Positions 11,463-22,294 are shown, counted from the first letter of the stretch. The stretch is 64,000 nt of DNA from Homarus americanus (GCF_018991925.1 NW_024753828.1:3625999-3689998), one strand, 5' to 3'. The notes: a model not told the origin generated them from the letters alone. Translations and numbers: made by a program.

Positions 11463-11996
11463 GGCGTCACATGTCTTCACCAAGCAACACAACACAACAC
11501 AACATGTCTTCACCAAGCAACACAACACATGTCTTCACCAAAGCAACACAACACATGTCTTCACCAAGCAACACAACACAACACTTGTCTTCACCAACAC
11601 AACACAACACAACACATGTCTTCACCAAGCAACACAACACAACACAACACATGTCTTCACCAAGCAACACAACACATGTCTTCACCAAGCAACACAACAC
11701 AACACATGTCTTCACCAAGCAACACAACACAACACTTGTCTTCACCAAGCAACACAACACAACACTTGTCTTCACCAAGCAACACAACACATGTCTTCAC
11801 CAAGCAACACAACACAACACTTGTCTTCACCAAGCAACACAACACAACACATGTCTTCACCAAGCAACACAACACAACACATGTCTTCACCAAGCAACAC
11901 AACACAACACTTGTCTTCACCAAGCAACACAACACAACACATGTCTTCACCAAGCAACACAACAAAACACTTGTCTTCACCAAGCAACACAACACA
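11463..11996. repeat. 30/25-bp minisatellite (TGTCTTCACCAAGCAACACA)
   Basis: About 19 units with core TGTCTTCACCAAGCAACACA followed by one to three ACAAC blocks. Unit length is 30 or 25 by loss of ACAAC. Units with CATGTCTT and CTTGTCTT alternate. Confidence 0.93.
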
Positions 11997-12091
11997 GGAG
12001 GGAGACTTAAACCAAACCTCCACGACAACAACTCACAAATTTGTTCTAAGCAATAAATGTCATTTTTTAATTTTACGACTGATAGTTGTGG

Positions 12092-12092
12092 T

Positions 12093-12140
<48 letters not shown>

Positions 12141-12440
12141 CTTGTTTTCTCTACCAATCATGTTTTCTCTCCCTTTATCTCTCTCTACTTATCTTGATTT
12201 ATCTCCCTTTGTCTATCTTGTTTTCCTTCCCTTTATCTCTTTCTCCACTTATCTATTTTATTCTTTGTTCCTCTACCCATCCTTCTCTCCCTTAGCTTCT
12301 CCCTCTCCATTTATATCCAGTTATTATCTTGTTATCCCTCTCTCTCTCTCTCATTGTCTCTTTCTCCCTCGCTTTCTCTCATTCTGTCTTGTTCGCTGTC
12401 TGACTCTCTCTATCTTCCTTTCTCTTTTCTGCATTATATC
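12092..12440. repeat. (CT)n microsatellite and CT-rich flank
   Basis: About 22 CT dinucleotides at 12092-12137, followed by 300 bases of irregular TCTCTCC/CTTTATCT sequence. Confidence 0.88.
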
Positions 12441-12559
12441 TACCGTCCGTTGCCAGTCCCTGAGTGGTAGAGGACTTCGTATTTGCCTTGAAGATGAGGG
12501 CGTCAGGGCAAGGTATAAGATATGTCGCTACTCGAGTCATCTTAGTTCGTGGTCACTCC

Positions 12560-12995
12560 TGGCGTGAGTCCTCTTGCCAGCTCCCCAGCCTTGCCGAGTG
12601 CTTGGAGATTGCCAGATATACAGACTGTCCAGGGAGTGGTTAAGTAATCTATATGTGAGTGAACTTATGTCTTCTATAAATATGTGTAAGTTTTACTGTC
12701 TATGTGATATATGTCTTCACGCTGCCATGGTCTTTACAACACTGCTGGCAAGATTCATCAGGTGACGCTTCATTGTACTGCTAGAGTCATATCCTCCCAC
12801 TTCCAGAATATCTATTTCATTGTTGTTCAGCAGCACACCACCACTCATCTGCACTCCAGTTCCCGGTATTGTTTTACGCTGGCTGGTGATCCTCGTCGCT
12901 TGTGTTTTCTCGCCACCAAATGTATTCTGCAAGTCGCCCCAGCATATAACCACAAAGCGTTGATTGATGGTCTGCCGAGACGCTCTGTTTTCTAG
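12560..12995 (-). pseudogene. Decayed non-LTR reverse transcriptase fragment
   Basis: Minus-strand translation of 12953-12717 contains EIDILEVGGYDSSSTMKRHL followed by MNLASSVVKTMAA, a stop, then RHIS in the same register. The pattern (hydrophobic, GV.YDS.LTF..HI..LA..A...L..LRRIS) matches the thumb/C-terminal RT segment of non-LTR elements. Farther along the strand, near 12600-12560, a GKAGELAR-like stretch follows. The match is by eye, the frame is broken, and the clade is not clear. It differs from the LINE copies A-D. Confidence 0.45.
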
Positions 12996-13107
12996 TTAAG
13001 GAAATATTAAAATAAAAGCTATTTGCATAAGCATTGGCTTTAGGTGTGGACATTAGAAGACGATTGAAGTCGACTTTTCATACCAGGGTCCTTAACACAC
13101 ACACATA

Positions 13108-13950
13108 CAGTACACCTCACCGGACTACCCATCACTACAAGGCACCCTGGACAGGCTACAGGTATGGACTACGGAGAACAAGGTCACCATCAACCACACC
13201 AAAACCGTAGTCATGCACATCAATACCGCCACCACTCCAGTGCAAGCTCCAGCAGTCACAGTGGGTGCCCATCCTCTCCAGTTAATGCAGTCTGCCAAAC
13301 TCCTGGGTGTTACCATAGACCACAAACTGGACTGGAAGGCCCATGTAAACAACACAATCAAGGCAGCCTCATACCGACTCTACCTGCTACGACGACTTAG
13401 GTCACTTGGGGCACCCACATCAGAGCTGAGGACTATCTACAATGCCTTTATTCTCCCCAAATTAACGTATGCATCACCAGCCTGGTCGTCTTCTCTCAAC
13501 TCTACCCAACAACGTCAGCTAGAGAAGGTACAGAAAAGGGCCTGAAGAATCATGCTCGGCGCAGACTACCCCGGCTACAACAACGCTCTCTCCACCCTGG
13601 AAATGCCATCCCTCAGTGACCTCCACCACCAAGCACTAGCAAGGTTTGGCAGTGGACTACTGCACCATCCTCGTCATCGCCACCTCCTGCCACCGGCAGT
13701 CCCCCACACACCTCGCGCAGTCCGCCACTACAACAAAATTCAGCCCATAAGAGCCCGCACGGATAGATATAAGAATAGCACCATCCCATCTATTGTTAAA
13801 ATAATAAACAACTCCTGATTTATGTACTGTACAGTCCTGTAAATGTATTGAACGCATGTCAATTTGTCTAAATCAGATGTAAGTTTGTATATTTTCAGCA
13901 GCCGGCTGCAACTCTATTAATAAACCATTTATTATTATTATTATACATCT
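13108..13950 (+). mobile_element. LINE copy A: 5'-truncated non-LTR retrotransposon
   Basis: It begins near 13108, after ACACACACATACAGT, in the RT coding region and runs through the RT thumb and C-terminus to a 3' UTR with TGTATATTTTCAGC, an AATAAA and a short (ATT)n tail at about 13931-13948. Over the shared length it matches copy C closely and copy B at its 3' end. Unlike copies B to E, its 3' flank (CATCTTTGACC) is not (CA)n. Confidence 0.88.
13111..13818 (+). pseudogene. RT C-terminal region of LINE copy A
   Basis: One frame runs from about 13111 to the stop at 13818 with a single internal TGA at 13543-13545, where copy C has TGC in the motif KVQKRAC. Recognisable segments are VTINHTKTVVMHIN, KLLGVTIDHKLDWKAHV, PKLTYASPAW and the terminal RARTDRYKNSTIPSIVKIIN. 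These are typical of the post-catalytic RT domain of LINE ORF2 proteins. The catalytic YxDD motif lies upstream of the truncation, so this copy cannot encode an active enzyme. Confidence 0.85.
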
Positions 13951-14319
13951 TTGACCGCCGAATGATTAAGACGTACCTGGCGCTGCTCTGGCAGCAGCCA
14001 GGTCAATTGTTATGTTGGCCCATATCAACTCCCTCTCCTGAACCCTCCTCCCCACTGGAATATCAACAAGTTCTCGCCAGAAGTTACTATTTCATTTAGG
14101 AAAGGAATGGATCCAGCGTTGAGCAAAGGTGAACAGTGGTGAATAGTGGTGAACAGTGCTTAAGTCAGTGAGAAACAATTCAACAGTAACAACTGAGCCG
14201 TACCCAAGTTAACCTTCACACAGTGAAGTCCCAGGTACCCAGTGATAACTGCCAGTGAGACTCAACAACAAGTAGCGATGTGTTAATCCGTCCACGATAG
14301 GAAGGCCTGGGACCACACC
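13951..14319. other. Unique spacer between LINE A and the CR1 5' piece
   Basis: Includes a GTGAACAGTGGTGAATAGTG repeat at about 14130-14158. No coding signal was recognised. Confidence 0.45.
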
Positions 14320-14910
14320 TCACTCACCCCGGGTGGGGTCGGTTATATGTTGACTTAGGAAACAGTCCTGGATCGTTTCAAGAAAATCCTCTGATTCTGA
14401 GTTACCCGTAAGGTCAAACCAATCTATTTGGCTAAAGTTAAAGTCGCCTACTATACAGACTTTGCTGTGTATAGAAGCCCTGCGCATTTCGTCCCAAATA
14501 AGTCGCTCATTAACTCTATCAAGGTTAGAAGGTCTATATATTACTCCTGTGATTAATTTTTCCCTACCATCAATTAATTCTATCCAAATTGTTTCTGTAT
14601 TCTGCTCAGTTTTTATTTCCTTATTTATTTCACACTTCAGATTATCCCTGACATAGATTGCTACTCCGTCTCCTTTCCTAATCTGCCTATCGGTATGGAA
14701 TAATTTGTATCCTGCAATTTGGTATTCGACAGGTAACTCACGTGAGTCTAGGTTTATCCATGTTTCAGTGAATGCTATTATATCGATTTTTTCGGTACAT
14801 ACCAAGACCCTAATATCAATGATTTTGTTTCTCATACTTCTACTGTTTGCGTAGTAGACATTTAAGTTAGTTAGTCGTGTTCTGAGTCCTCTCTTTGTCG
14901 CGTTTAGGTT
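14320..14910 (-). pseudogene. CR1 LINE ORF2, N-terminal AP-endonuclease part only
   Basis: The frame opens at 14910 right after a TAA, overlaps the last 44 bases of ORF1 in the +1 frame, and has no ATG until 14835. From that Met the endonuclease (APE-type) motifs are AFTETWIN with the metal-binding Glu24, GDGVAIYV, GVIYRPS and VGDFNF (Asp and Asn at 131 and 133). These act in nicking the target for target-primed reverse transcription. The frame ends at DPTRGE, where intact CR1 elements continue with the rest of the endonuclease and the RT. The C-terminal catalytic His region is absent, so the product would be inactive. Confidence 0.85.
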
Positions 14911-15853
14911 TTAACTCCCTACCTAATTTAGTTTTGTCATTATTCCTAGCACTATTTCCCTGTAACCTTTCACTTTGTTTACCCGCTCCCACTGCAGTCT
15001 CCTCCACCCCCGTGCTCTTATGTTCCCCTAGCAGTTTAAAGACTTCGACATCTTTTGAACTGCCCCCCTCTAGAGAGCCAGCCAGGGTTGCCACCCCCTC
15101 CCGAGACAGGTGCACCCCATCCCTAGCATAAAGGTCCCTTCTGCCGTAGAAGTTGCCCCAGTTGTCAATGAATGGGACTGATGTTGACTTGCAATATCTG
15201 TCAAGATGGCCGTTGACACCAACTGCCCTTGACAACCATTCATTGCCAACTCTCCTTCTAGGCAGGACACCACATATGATAGGGATCCCTCCCTTAGACC
15301 TAATACATTCTATGGCCGTCTTGAACTTATCAAGAAGCTCCTCGCTCCTACACCGGCCAATATCATTGCCTCCTGCACTGAGGCAGATAATGGGTTTGTT
15401 CCCATTACCAGACAAGATATTGCCCATCCTGTCAACTATATCCCCCACCCCAGCTCCTGGCAAATACACCCTCATTCTATTTTTATTTTTACCACAAAAA
15501 GCTCTGTCCAGGTACCGTACCTGGGAGTCGCCAACAATTAAGGTTTTCGTACCTTCCTTGTCAGCCTTGTCCCTGACTATACTCACGTCCAATTCGTCTA
15601 TCAAAGGACTGAAAGAGTTGGTACACTTAGCTGTTGTTGTCGTATCCTTGGTGGGTTTTTTCACCACCAGTTTGGTCGTCCCTCTCCTCACAACCTTCCA
15701 TTCGCCTGAGTTTTCGTCAGACACGGGCTTTCCTTGTCTCGTTTCTTCCTTCATCCTCGCTATCTCTTCCTTTAATTTCAAGATATCTTCCTTAGCCCTC
15801 TCTAACTCGGCCCTCAGAAGGGCACAGCCCTGTTCACAAGTAGCACTAGCCAT
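14867..15853 (-). CDS. CR1 LINE ORF1 protein with SGNH (GDSL-like) esterase domain
   Basis: This 328-residue frame is uninterrupted from the ATG at 15853; three upstream in-frame codons begin with a TTG and are less likely to be used. Residues about 11-40 form a charged heptad-rich coiled coil (LERAKEDILKLKEEIARMKE). A basic linker follows, then an SGNH hydrolase fold: block I LIVGDSQ with nucleophile Ser110, block II PGAGVGD, block III SAGGNDIG with Asn163, and block V DGVHLS with Asp245 and His248. All four catalytic blocks are intact. The C-terminal ~60 residues are Lys/Arg-rich and probably bind nucleic acid. Esterase-bearing ORF1 proteins are known in CR1-like LINEs, where they are thought to associate with element RNA. 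The role of hydrolysis is unsettled. The intact frame suggests a young copy or retained selection. Confidence 0.85.
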   Translation of the reverse strand: MASATCEQGCALLRAELERAKEDILKLKEEIARMKEETRQGKPVSDENSGEWKVVRRGTTKLVVKKPTKDTTTTAKCTNSFSPLIDELDVSIVRDKADKEGTKTLIVGDSQVRYLDRAFCGKNKNRMRVYLPGAGVGDIVDRMGNILSGNGNKPIICLSAGGNDIGRCRSEELLDKFKTAIECIRSKGGIPIICGVLPRRRVGNEWLSRAVGVNGHLDRYCKSTSVPFIDNWGNFYGRRDLYARDGVHLSREGVATLAGSLEGGSSKDVEVFKLLGEHKSTGVEETAVGAGKQSERLQGNSARNNDKTKLGRELKPKRDKERTQNTTN

Positions 15854-15866
15854 TACTGACAATTGA

Positions 15867-17040
<1,174 letters not shown>

Positions 17041-17054
17041 GTATGATGGTTTTG

Positions 17055-17170
17055 AGTGAGTGAGTGAGTGAGTGAGTGAGTGTGTGTGTGTGTGTGTGTG
17101 TGACAAATTTAACGTGTGTGTGTGTGTGAGTGACAAATTTAACGTGTGTGTGTGTGTGAGTGACAAATTT

Positions 17171-17212
<42 letters not shown>
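17055..17212. repeat. (GAGT)n, (GT)n and a ~30-bp compound repeat
   Basis: (GAGT)n, then (GT)n, then GTGACAAATTTAACGTGTGT repeated three times with (GT)n between. This shows a unique 17-base block captured and amplified with its microsatellite. Confidence 0.9.
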
Positions 17213-17217
<5 letters not shown>

Positions 17218-17319
17218 CTCCGCGTAAAAGTTTGTAAGACGTTTCGCTTCCTGCCCCGTGCATGTGCTCTGAATGTGGATTGTGTGTTTGTGATTTGGTA
17301 TTACTCAACATGAATATAA

Positions 17320-17605
17320 AGCACACCACAACCACCACCACCACCACAGTAGTAATACCCCTCCCCCGGTCCCCTCCATCTCACCCCTCCCCATACCTCC
17401 CTCTACCCAATCCCTTCTAAAGCCTCCCTTCACCTCACCCCTTCCCTAAGTTCCCTCCACCCCACCACTCCCCAGGTTCCCTCCACCCCACCCCTCCATC
17501 ACCCCACCCATTCCCCAGCTTCTCTCTTCCCCTCCACAGCCTCCCTCTACCCCTCCCCAACTTCCCTCTCTAGCCCCCTCCACCCCTATAAGCCCCCTAC
17601 CCCCC
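17320..17605. repeat. C-rich low-complexity tract
   Basis: ACC repeats followed by irregular CCCTCCACCCCACCCCTCC. Confidence 0.75.
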
Positions 17606-17699
17606 CAAACTGCCATTTAAACACTGTCAGGCTAAGTGTGGACAATGGTGCGTCTCGCCTCACCCGCTCCCTGTGTCAACACCGTTTATCATGTTGCTT

Positions 17700-17860
17700 T
17701 TACTAGTACTGTGGTGGTAGTGATGGTGGTAATGTGGTGGTAATGGTAGTTGTTGTGGGATGGTGATGGTGGTAATGGTGAGGATAAAGGTAGTGGTGGT
17801 GATTGTTGTGAATGTAAAGGTGATTGTGGTTGAGGTAGTGATGGTGGTAGTAACAACCAG
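17700..17860. repeat. GGTGGTAATGGTGAT-type repeat
   Basis: Degenerate GTGGTGGTAATG and GTAGTGATG units. Confidence 0.75.
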
Positions 17861-18122
17861 GAGAGAGCGGGTGCCCCATCACTGTGAGTGGTGGGGTGAT
17901 GTAGTGACCACACACCTGTGAAAATATTGTCTTTAACGGTTCCCGTTAAAACCTGGTCTCCAGCGCTGCTGTCCCGCGCCAATTTCTGACGTGGTTAGTT
18001 GTGTCGACAGCTGGCCAATTTCTGACGTGGTTCTGTCTGTATTTGACCAGTTTCTGGCGTGGTTATGTATACAGTTGACCAGTTTGTGACGTGCCGTGAC
18101 AGGGAAGCACGAACAGCTGTGG

Positions 18123-18142
18123 GAACTCACAAAAGAGGAGCA
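18123..18142. repeat. SINE target-site duplication, left copy
   Basis: GAACTCACAAAAGAGGAGCA, paired with 18495-18514. Confidence 0.85.
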
Positions 18143-18494
18143 CTGTTGTCCCAAGTGTAACGAGGATGGTCGGCCCAAGGGCCACCAAGGCGTAAAATTG
18201 TTTAAGGTGTAGAAGCTGTCGCCAACACAACAACCACACCCTAAGTTAACGAGCTGCATGACTTAGTGTCATGGAATAGTCCGAGAAGACCGGACAACTC
18301 GCCAACTGCACTGGCTAACCATTACCCCGGAACACGATCCGCACATCGATTAACATCCAGGTCCCCAATTACTGCTGGGTAGACAGAGGCAAATGGCGTA
18401 AAGAAACTTACCCATAGTTTCACCCAGCCCGGGGATCGCACCCGGGTCCACTCGCTTGCGAGGCAGGATGATGACCATTACACCACAAGTGTAA
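18143..18494 (-). mobile_element. tRNA-derived SINE, about 350 bp, with target-site duplications
   Basis: The minus strand starts with CACTTGTGGTGTAATGGTCA (box A-like TGGTGTAATGG), passes GGTGCGATCCCCGGG (box B-like) and ends in GGGACAAC. Flanking direct repeats at 18123-18142 and 18495-18514 match at 18 of 20 positions (GAACTCACAAAAGAGGAGCA versus GAACTCACAAAAGGGAAGCA). A second copy lies at 30327-30652. The head looks like a tRNA with anticodon loop YTCGCAA (possibly Ala). The body is not tRNA-like. The duplications show retrotransposition. Confidence 0.85.
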
Positions 18495-18514
18495 GAACTC
18501 ACAAAAGGGAAGCA
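18495..18514. repeat. SINE target-site duplication, right copy
   Basis: GAACTCACAAAAGGGAAGCA, two mismatches to the left copy. Confidence 0.85.
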
Positions 18515-18716
18515 TTAACAGGTGTACCTTAAGTGTTACTAACAACAACCCAACAGTGTCACTAACACCATTTATCTTCACTACTGATAATGGTCCGTCT
18601 TCATGGCTATTACCAACCAGAGAACGTCTTAGGTTCATACGGAGTGGTAGACTAAAATAGAAATAATGCTTAATAATACTCGTTCATGTATAACTCACAC
18701 AAGAGACGACCACATG

Positions 18717-18723
18717 CTCTCTC

Positions 18724-18780
<57 letters not shown>
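18717..18780. repeat. (CT)n microsatellite
   Basis: About 31 CT dinucleotides with one GTCT interruption. Confidence 0.96.
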
Positions 18781-18782
<2 letters not shown>

Positions 18783-18968
18783 AACACGATGGAGACCGCA
18801 AGAGTTTTCTAATGACAAAATTCTATAACGAAATGGTTTCTGCAATGCTAACTTTGATGACGTCACGAATTCTGTAGTGTTGTCCAATCATTATTATTGA
18901 CATATGAATGAAACAGTGCTGTCAGATTTCATTTAATTAAAGGTTATACAGTGATGTCATCTCTCTTG

Positions 18969-19245
18969 AAACTAAAGCTTTTACAGTATTGCCAAACTAA
19001 AGCTTTTACAGTATTGCCAAACTAAAGCTTTTACAGAAGTGCCAAACTAAAGCTTTTACAGTATTGCCAAACTAAAGCTTTTACAGTATTGCCAAACTAA
19101 AGCTTTTACAGTATTGCCAAACTAAAGCTTTTACAGTATTGCCAAACTAAAGCTTTTACAGTATTGCCAAACTAAAGCTTTTACAGTATTGCCAAACTAA
19201 AGCTTTTACAGTATTGCCAAACTAAAGCTTTTACAGTATTGCCAG
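18969..19245. repeat. 25-bp satellite block with AAAGCTTT core
   Basis: Eleven units with exact period 25; core AAACTAAAGCTTTTACAGTA followed by TTGCC. They are almost identical (one unit has GAAGTGCC). The flanks (18935-18970 and 19246-19490) carry older degenerate copies of ACAGTGTTGCCA, so this block looks freshly amplified from an older repeat. Confidence 0.95.
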
Positions 19246-19540
19246 CTCTCATAAAAATAAAGCTCTTACAACGTTGCCAACACTCGCGATATTACGTTTT
19301 CCACAGCTCTGCCATCTCTTATAATTCTAAGGTCTCTACAGTGTTGCCAGCTCTCACGAAGAAGAGGTTTCCACAATGTTCCTATGACTAAAGTTCATAC
19401 AGTGTTGCCAGTGTATAAAAGCATATGCTACCCTGCCAGCTTTCACGCCTGTCTCTCTCTCTCTCTCTCTCATGCAGTGTTGCCAAGTCAGGTAGGGCCG
19501 TAAGAAGCTTATTATGAAACATTGATGATAAGACAGACTG
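19246..19540. repeat. Degenerate ACAGTGTTGCCA repeats
   Basis: Scattered copies of ACAACGTTGCCA, ACAGTGTTGCCA and CACAGCTCTGCCA spaced 30-60 bases apart, plus a short (CT)n at 19449-19470. Confidence 0.7.
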
Positions 19541-19544
19541 ACAG

Positions 19545-20597
19545 CTCCACCCCTTGTACCACGCCTCTCCCTGTACCACGCCTCCCCCTGTACCACGCCT
19601 CCTCCTGTACCACGCCTCCCCTGTACCACGCCTCCTCCTGTACCACGCCTCCTCCTGTACCACGCCTCCCCTGTACCACGCCTCCTCCTGCACCACCTCC
19701 TCCAGTACCACGCCTCCCCTGTACACGCCTCCTCCTGTACCACGCCTCCTCCTGTACACACGCCTCCCCATACCACGCCTCCTCCAGTACCACGCCTCCT
19801 CCAGTACCACCCTCCTGTACCACGCCTCTCCTGTACCACGCCTCCCCTGTACCACGCCCTCCTCCCCTGTACCACGCCTCCCTGTACCACCTCCTCCTGT
19901 ACCACACCTCCCTGTACCACCCTCCCTGTACCACACCCTCCTCCCCACGCCTCCTCCCCCCACGCCTCCCCTGCACCACCTCCTCCATACCACGCCTCCC
20001 CTGTACCACGCCTCCTCCAGTACCACGCCTCCCCTGTACCACGCCTCCCCTGTACCACGCCTCCTCCTGTAGCATCCCTCCTCCCTGTGCACCCCCTGTA
20101 CCACGCCTCCCCTCCCCTGTACCACGCCTCCCACCTGCCACCCTCCTCCCACCACGCCTCCCCTGCCCACCTCCTCCTGCCTCCCCACCACGCCTCCTGT
20201 ACCACGCCTCCCCTGTACCACGCCTCCTCCAGTACCACGCCTCCTCCTGTACCACGCCTCCCCCTGCCCCACGCCTCCTACCATGCCTCCTCCTGTACCA
20301 CGCCTCCTCCTATACCACGCCTCCCCTGTACCACACGCCTCCTCCTGTACCACGCCTCCCCTGTACCACGCCTCCTGTCCACCACGCCTCCCCTGTACCA
20401 CGCCTCCCCTGCACCACACCTCCCCTGTACCACGTACCACCTGTACCACCTCCCTGTACCACGCCTCCTCCTGTACCACGCCTCCCCTGTACCACTGCAC
20501 CACGCCTCCCCTGTACCACGCCTCCTCCTCCCCACCACCACCTGTACCACCCACGCCCCACCCTATACCACGCCGCCCCCTGTACCACGCCTCCCCT
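19545..20597. repeat. 16-17-bp minisatellite (CCTCCTCCTGTACCACG)
   Basis: About 60 units of CCTCCCCTGTACCACG or CCTCCTCCTGTACCACG over 1.05 kb. GTAC is kept in nearly every unit. Long plus and minus frames (up to ~390 codons) are artefacts of the unit. Confidence 0.95.
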
Positions 20598-20654
20598 GAG
20601 ATTAAGATTACCCATCAACCCAGAGACTAGGATCATTTAAACATCAGTAGTATT

Positions 20655-20765
20655 TCCATGAAGAGGGAGGGAAGGGAGCGGAGGGGAGGGAGGGGAGGAG
20701 GGAGAGAGGGAGGAAAGAAGAGAGATGTAGAGAGGGGAGGTGAGACGAGAGGGGGAAGGAGGGAG
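20655..20765. repeat. Purine-rich GAGGG tract
   Basis: Irregular GGGAGGGA and GAGAGGGAGG. Confidence 0.8.
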
Positions 20766-21317
20766 TCATAAAAAGTAAAGATTAAAATCACTTCAAAAAA
20801 TAGAGTGAAAATTCTTACGAGTCTGAAATTAATCACAGAATTCTCAGACATTTGCCTTTTGTTTTGTTTTTCTTCGACCTTAGTTTTGTCCGTGTGTTTA
20901 TTCGTGTTATCTTTTGTTTTCTTGTATATTTATCTCCTTGTTTAGCTTTTGTTTTGAATTGTTGCTTTAAATCTACCTTTTGTTAAAGCTTCTTGCATAC
21001 CGTTTCTCTTTTGTTTCCCCATCGCTTTTTTTTTTTACACTTTCTTTTGTTTTCCTCGTTTCTCCCTCTTCCTCTCTTGTTTCTCTTGTTGTTTACGGTG
21101 TTTATAATGAATCTATTTTATTATTCTTTTATTTTTTCCATTGTCAATATAATCTTGTTCTCGTTTCCTTCTGCATTGTTTTGCTGTTGACCCTCGTGCG
21201 TTTTTCCTCGTGTGTTTGGCTGTTTGGCTCAAAATGTGTGGTTTCTTGATCTTGTTAACTTGAGTGTTTGGAGTGTTTGGAGCTTATTGGTTGGTGTTTG
21301 TTTTGTGTTTTTCCTGT
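20766..21317. other. T-rich unique region
   Basis: Rich in TTTTGTTTT and CTTTTGTTT on the plus strand. No coding signal was recognised. Confidence 0.5.
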
Positions 21318-21328
21318 AGTGTGTGTGT

Positions 21329-21376
<48 letters not shown>
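21318..21376. repeat. (GT)n microsatellite
   Basis: About 28 GT dinucleotides with one CT interruption. Confidence 0.95.
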
Positions 21377-21379
<3 letters not shown>

Positions 21380-21412
21380 CAGACAGTGATGGTGAGTCTA
21401 CAGTGAGTGATA

Positions 21413-21660
21413 TCTATACTAATAAAACAACGTGTCTGTCTGTCTGTCTTTCTGCCTGTCTGTCTGCCTGTATGTCTGTCTGTCTGTCAGTTCCAGCAAT
21501 AGTTAGGTGTCAAAATAAACGCTACAATCAAGAAAAACTACAAGGATTTGGCGTCTACATAAAGCAAACTACAACACGTGTCACATGTTTCACACAGATA
21601 CACATATGTGTCACGCCTCAACGCCCGCACAAATGGCAAACACATGAATAATTCAATACA
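21413..21660 (+). mobile_element. Possible Helitron-like 5' end
   Basis: TCTATACTAATAAAACAACG, followed by CTGT repeats to about 21490, resembles the TCTATACTAATA... start of some animal Helitrons, which begin with TC and insert after an A. The base before is A (21412). No CTRR-type 3' end with hairpin was identified, so the call rests on the terminus alone. Confidence 0.35.
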
Positions 21661-21699
21661 AAATTTCCTTCACAATACAAACATGAACAGCAGCTGGCT

Positions 21700-21930
21700 C
21701 ATGGGGGTGGGGGTGGGGGTAGGGAGGGGGAGTAGGGGGGAGGGGGTAGGGGGGTAGGGGTAGTAGAGGGAGGATAGAGGTAAGGAGAGAAAGGAGAAAG
21801 AGGTGAGAGAAGGAGGGAAGGAAGAAAGAGGAAGGAGGAAGGAAGGAAGATACAGGAAGAAGGAATGAAAAATTGAATAAAAGAAAGGAAGATATGGAAG
21901 GAACAATAGGAAGAGACAAGAGAGGAGTGA
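21700..21930. repeat. G-rich then GA-rich tract
   Basis: GGGGGTAGGGG repeats to about 21775, then GGAAGGAAGA-type sequence. Confidence 0.85.
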
Positions 21931-22158
21931 GATGAGGAGGAGTGAGGGAAGGAGGAGTGAGGGAAGGAGGAGTGAGGGAAGAAGGAGTGAGGGAAGGAGG
22001 AGTGAGGGAAGGAGGAGTGAGGGAAAGAGGGAGAGTGGGAAGCAGGAGTGTGGGAAGGAGAATGAGGGAAGGAGGAGTGAGGGGAAAGGAGTGAGGGAAG
22101 GAGGAGTGAGGGAAGCAGGAGTGAGGGAAGGAGGAGTGAGGGAAGGAGGAGTGAGGGA
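21931..22158. repeat. 15-bp minisatellite (GGAGGAGTGAGGGAA)
   Basis: About 15 units of GGAGGAGTGAGGGAA with a few CAG or AAG variants. Confidence 0.93.
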
Positions 22159-22279
22159 ACAGAGGTAAAGATCAAAACAATAGTAATATTTACATTGGAC
22201 AATTCAGCCATTTGTTTACACTGAATAGCCACGTGTGTTGGAGTCCATATTTGTTGATGTTGTTGTTGATATTGATGAT

Positions 22280-22294
22280 GTGTGATATTGATGG

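Larger units (their letters stand above)
14320..15866 (-). mobile_element. CR1-clade LINE, 5' half only
   Basis: The minus strand carries an intact ORF1 (SGNH esterase) followed by an overlapping ORF2 whose endonuclease domain stops at DPTRGE. The whole RT is missing. Most LINE remnants keep the 3' end and lose the 5' end, so this is the reverse of the usual truncation. The cut falls exactly at GGGGTGAGT on the minus strand, a good splice-donor match. Directly beyond its 5' end is the 3' end of a different LINE in the opposite orientation (copy E). Confidence 0.85.
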
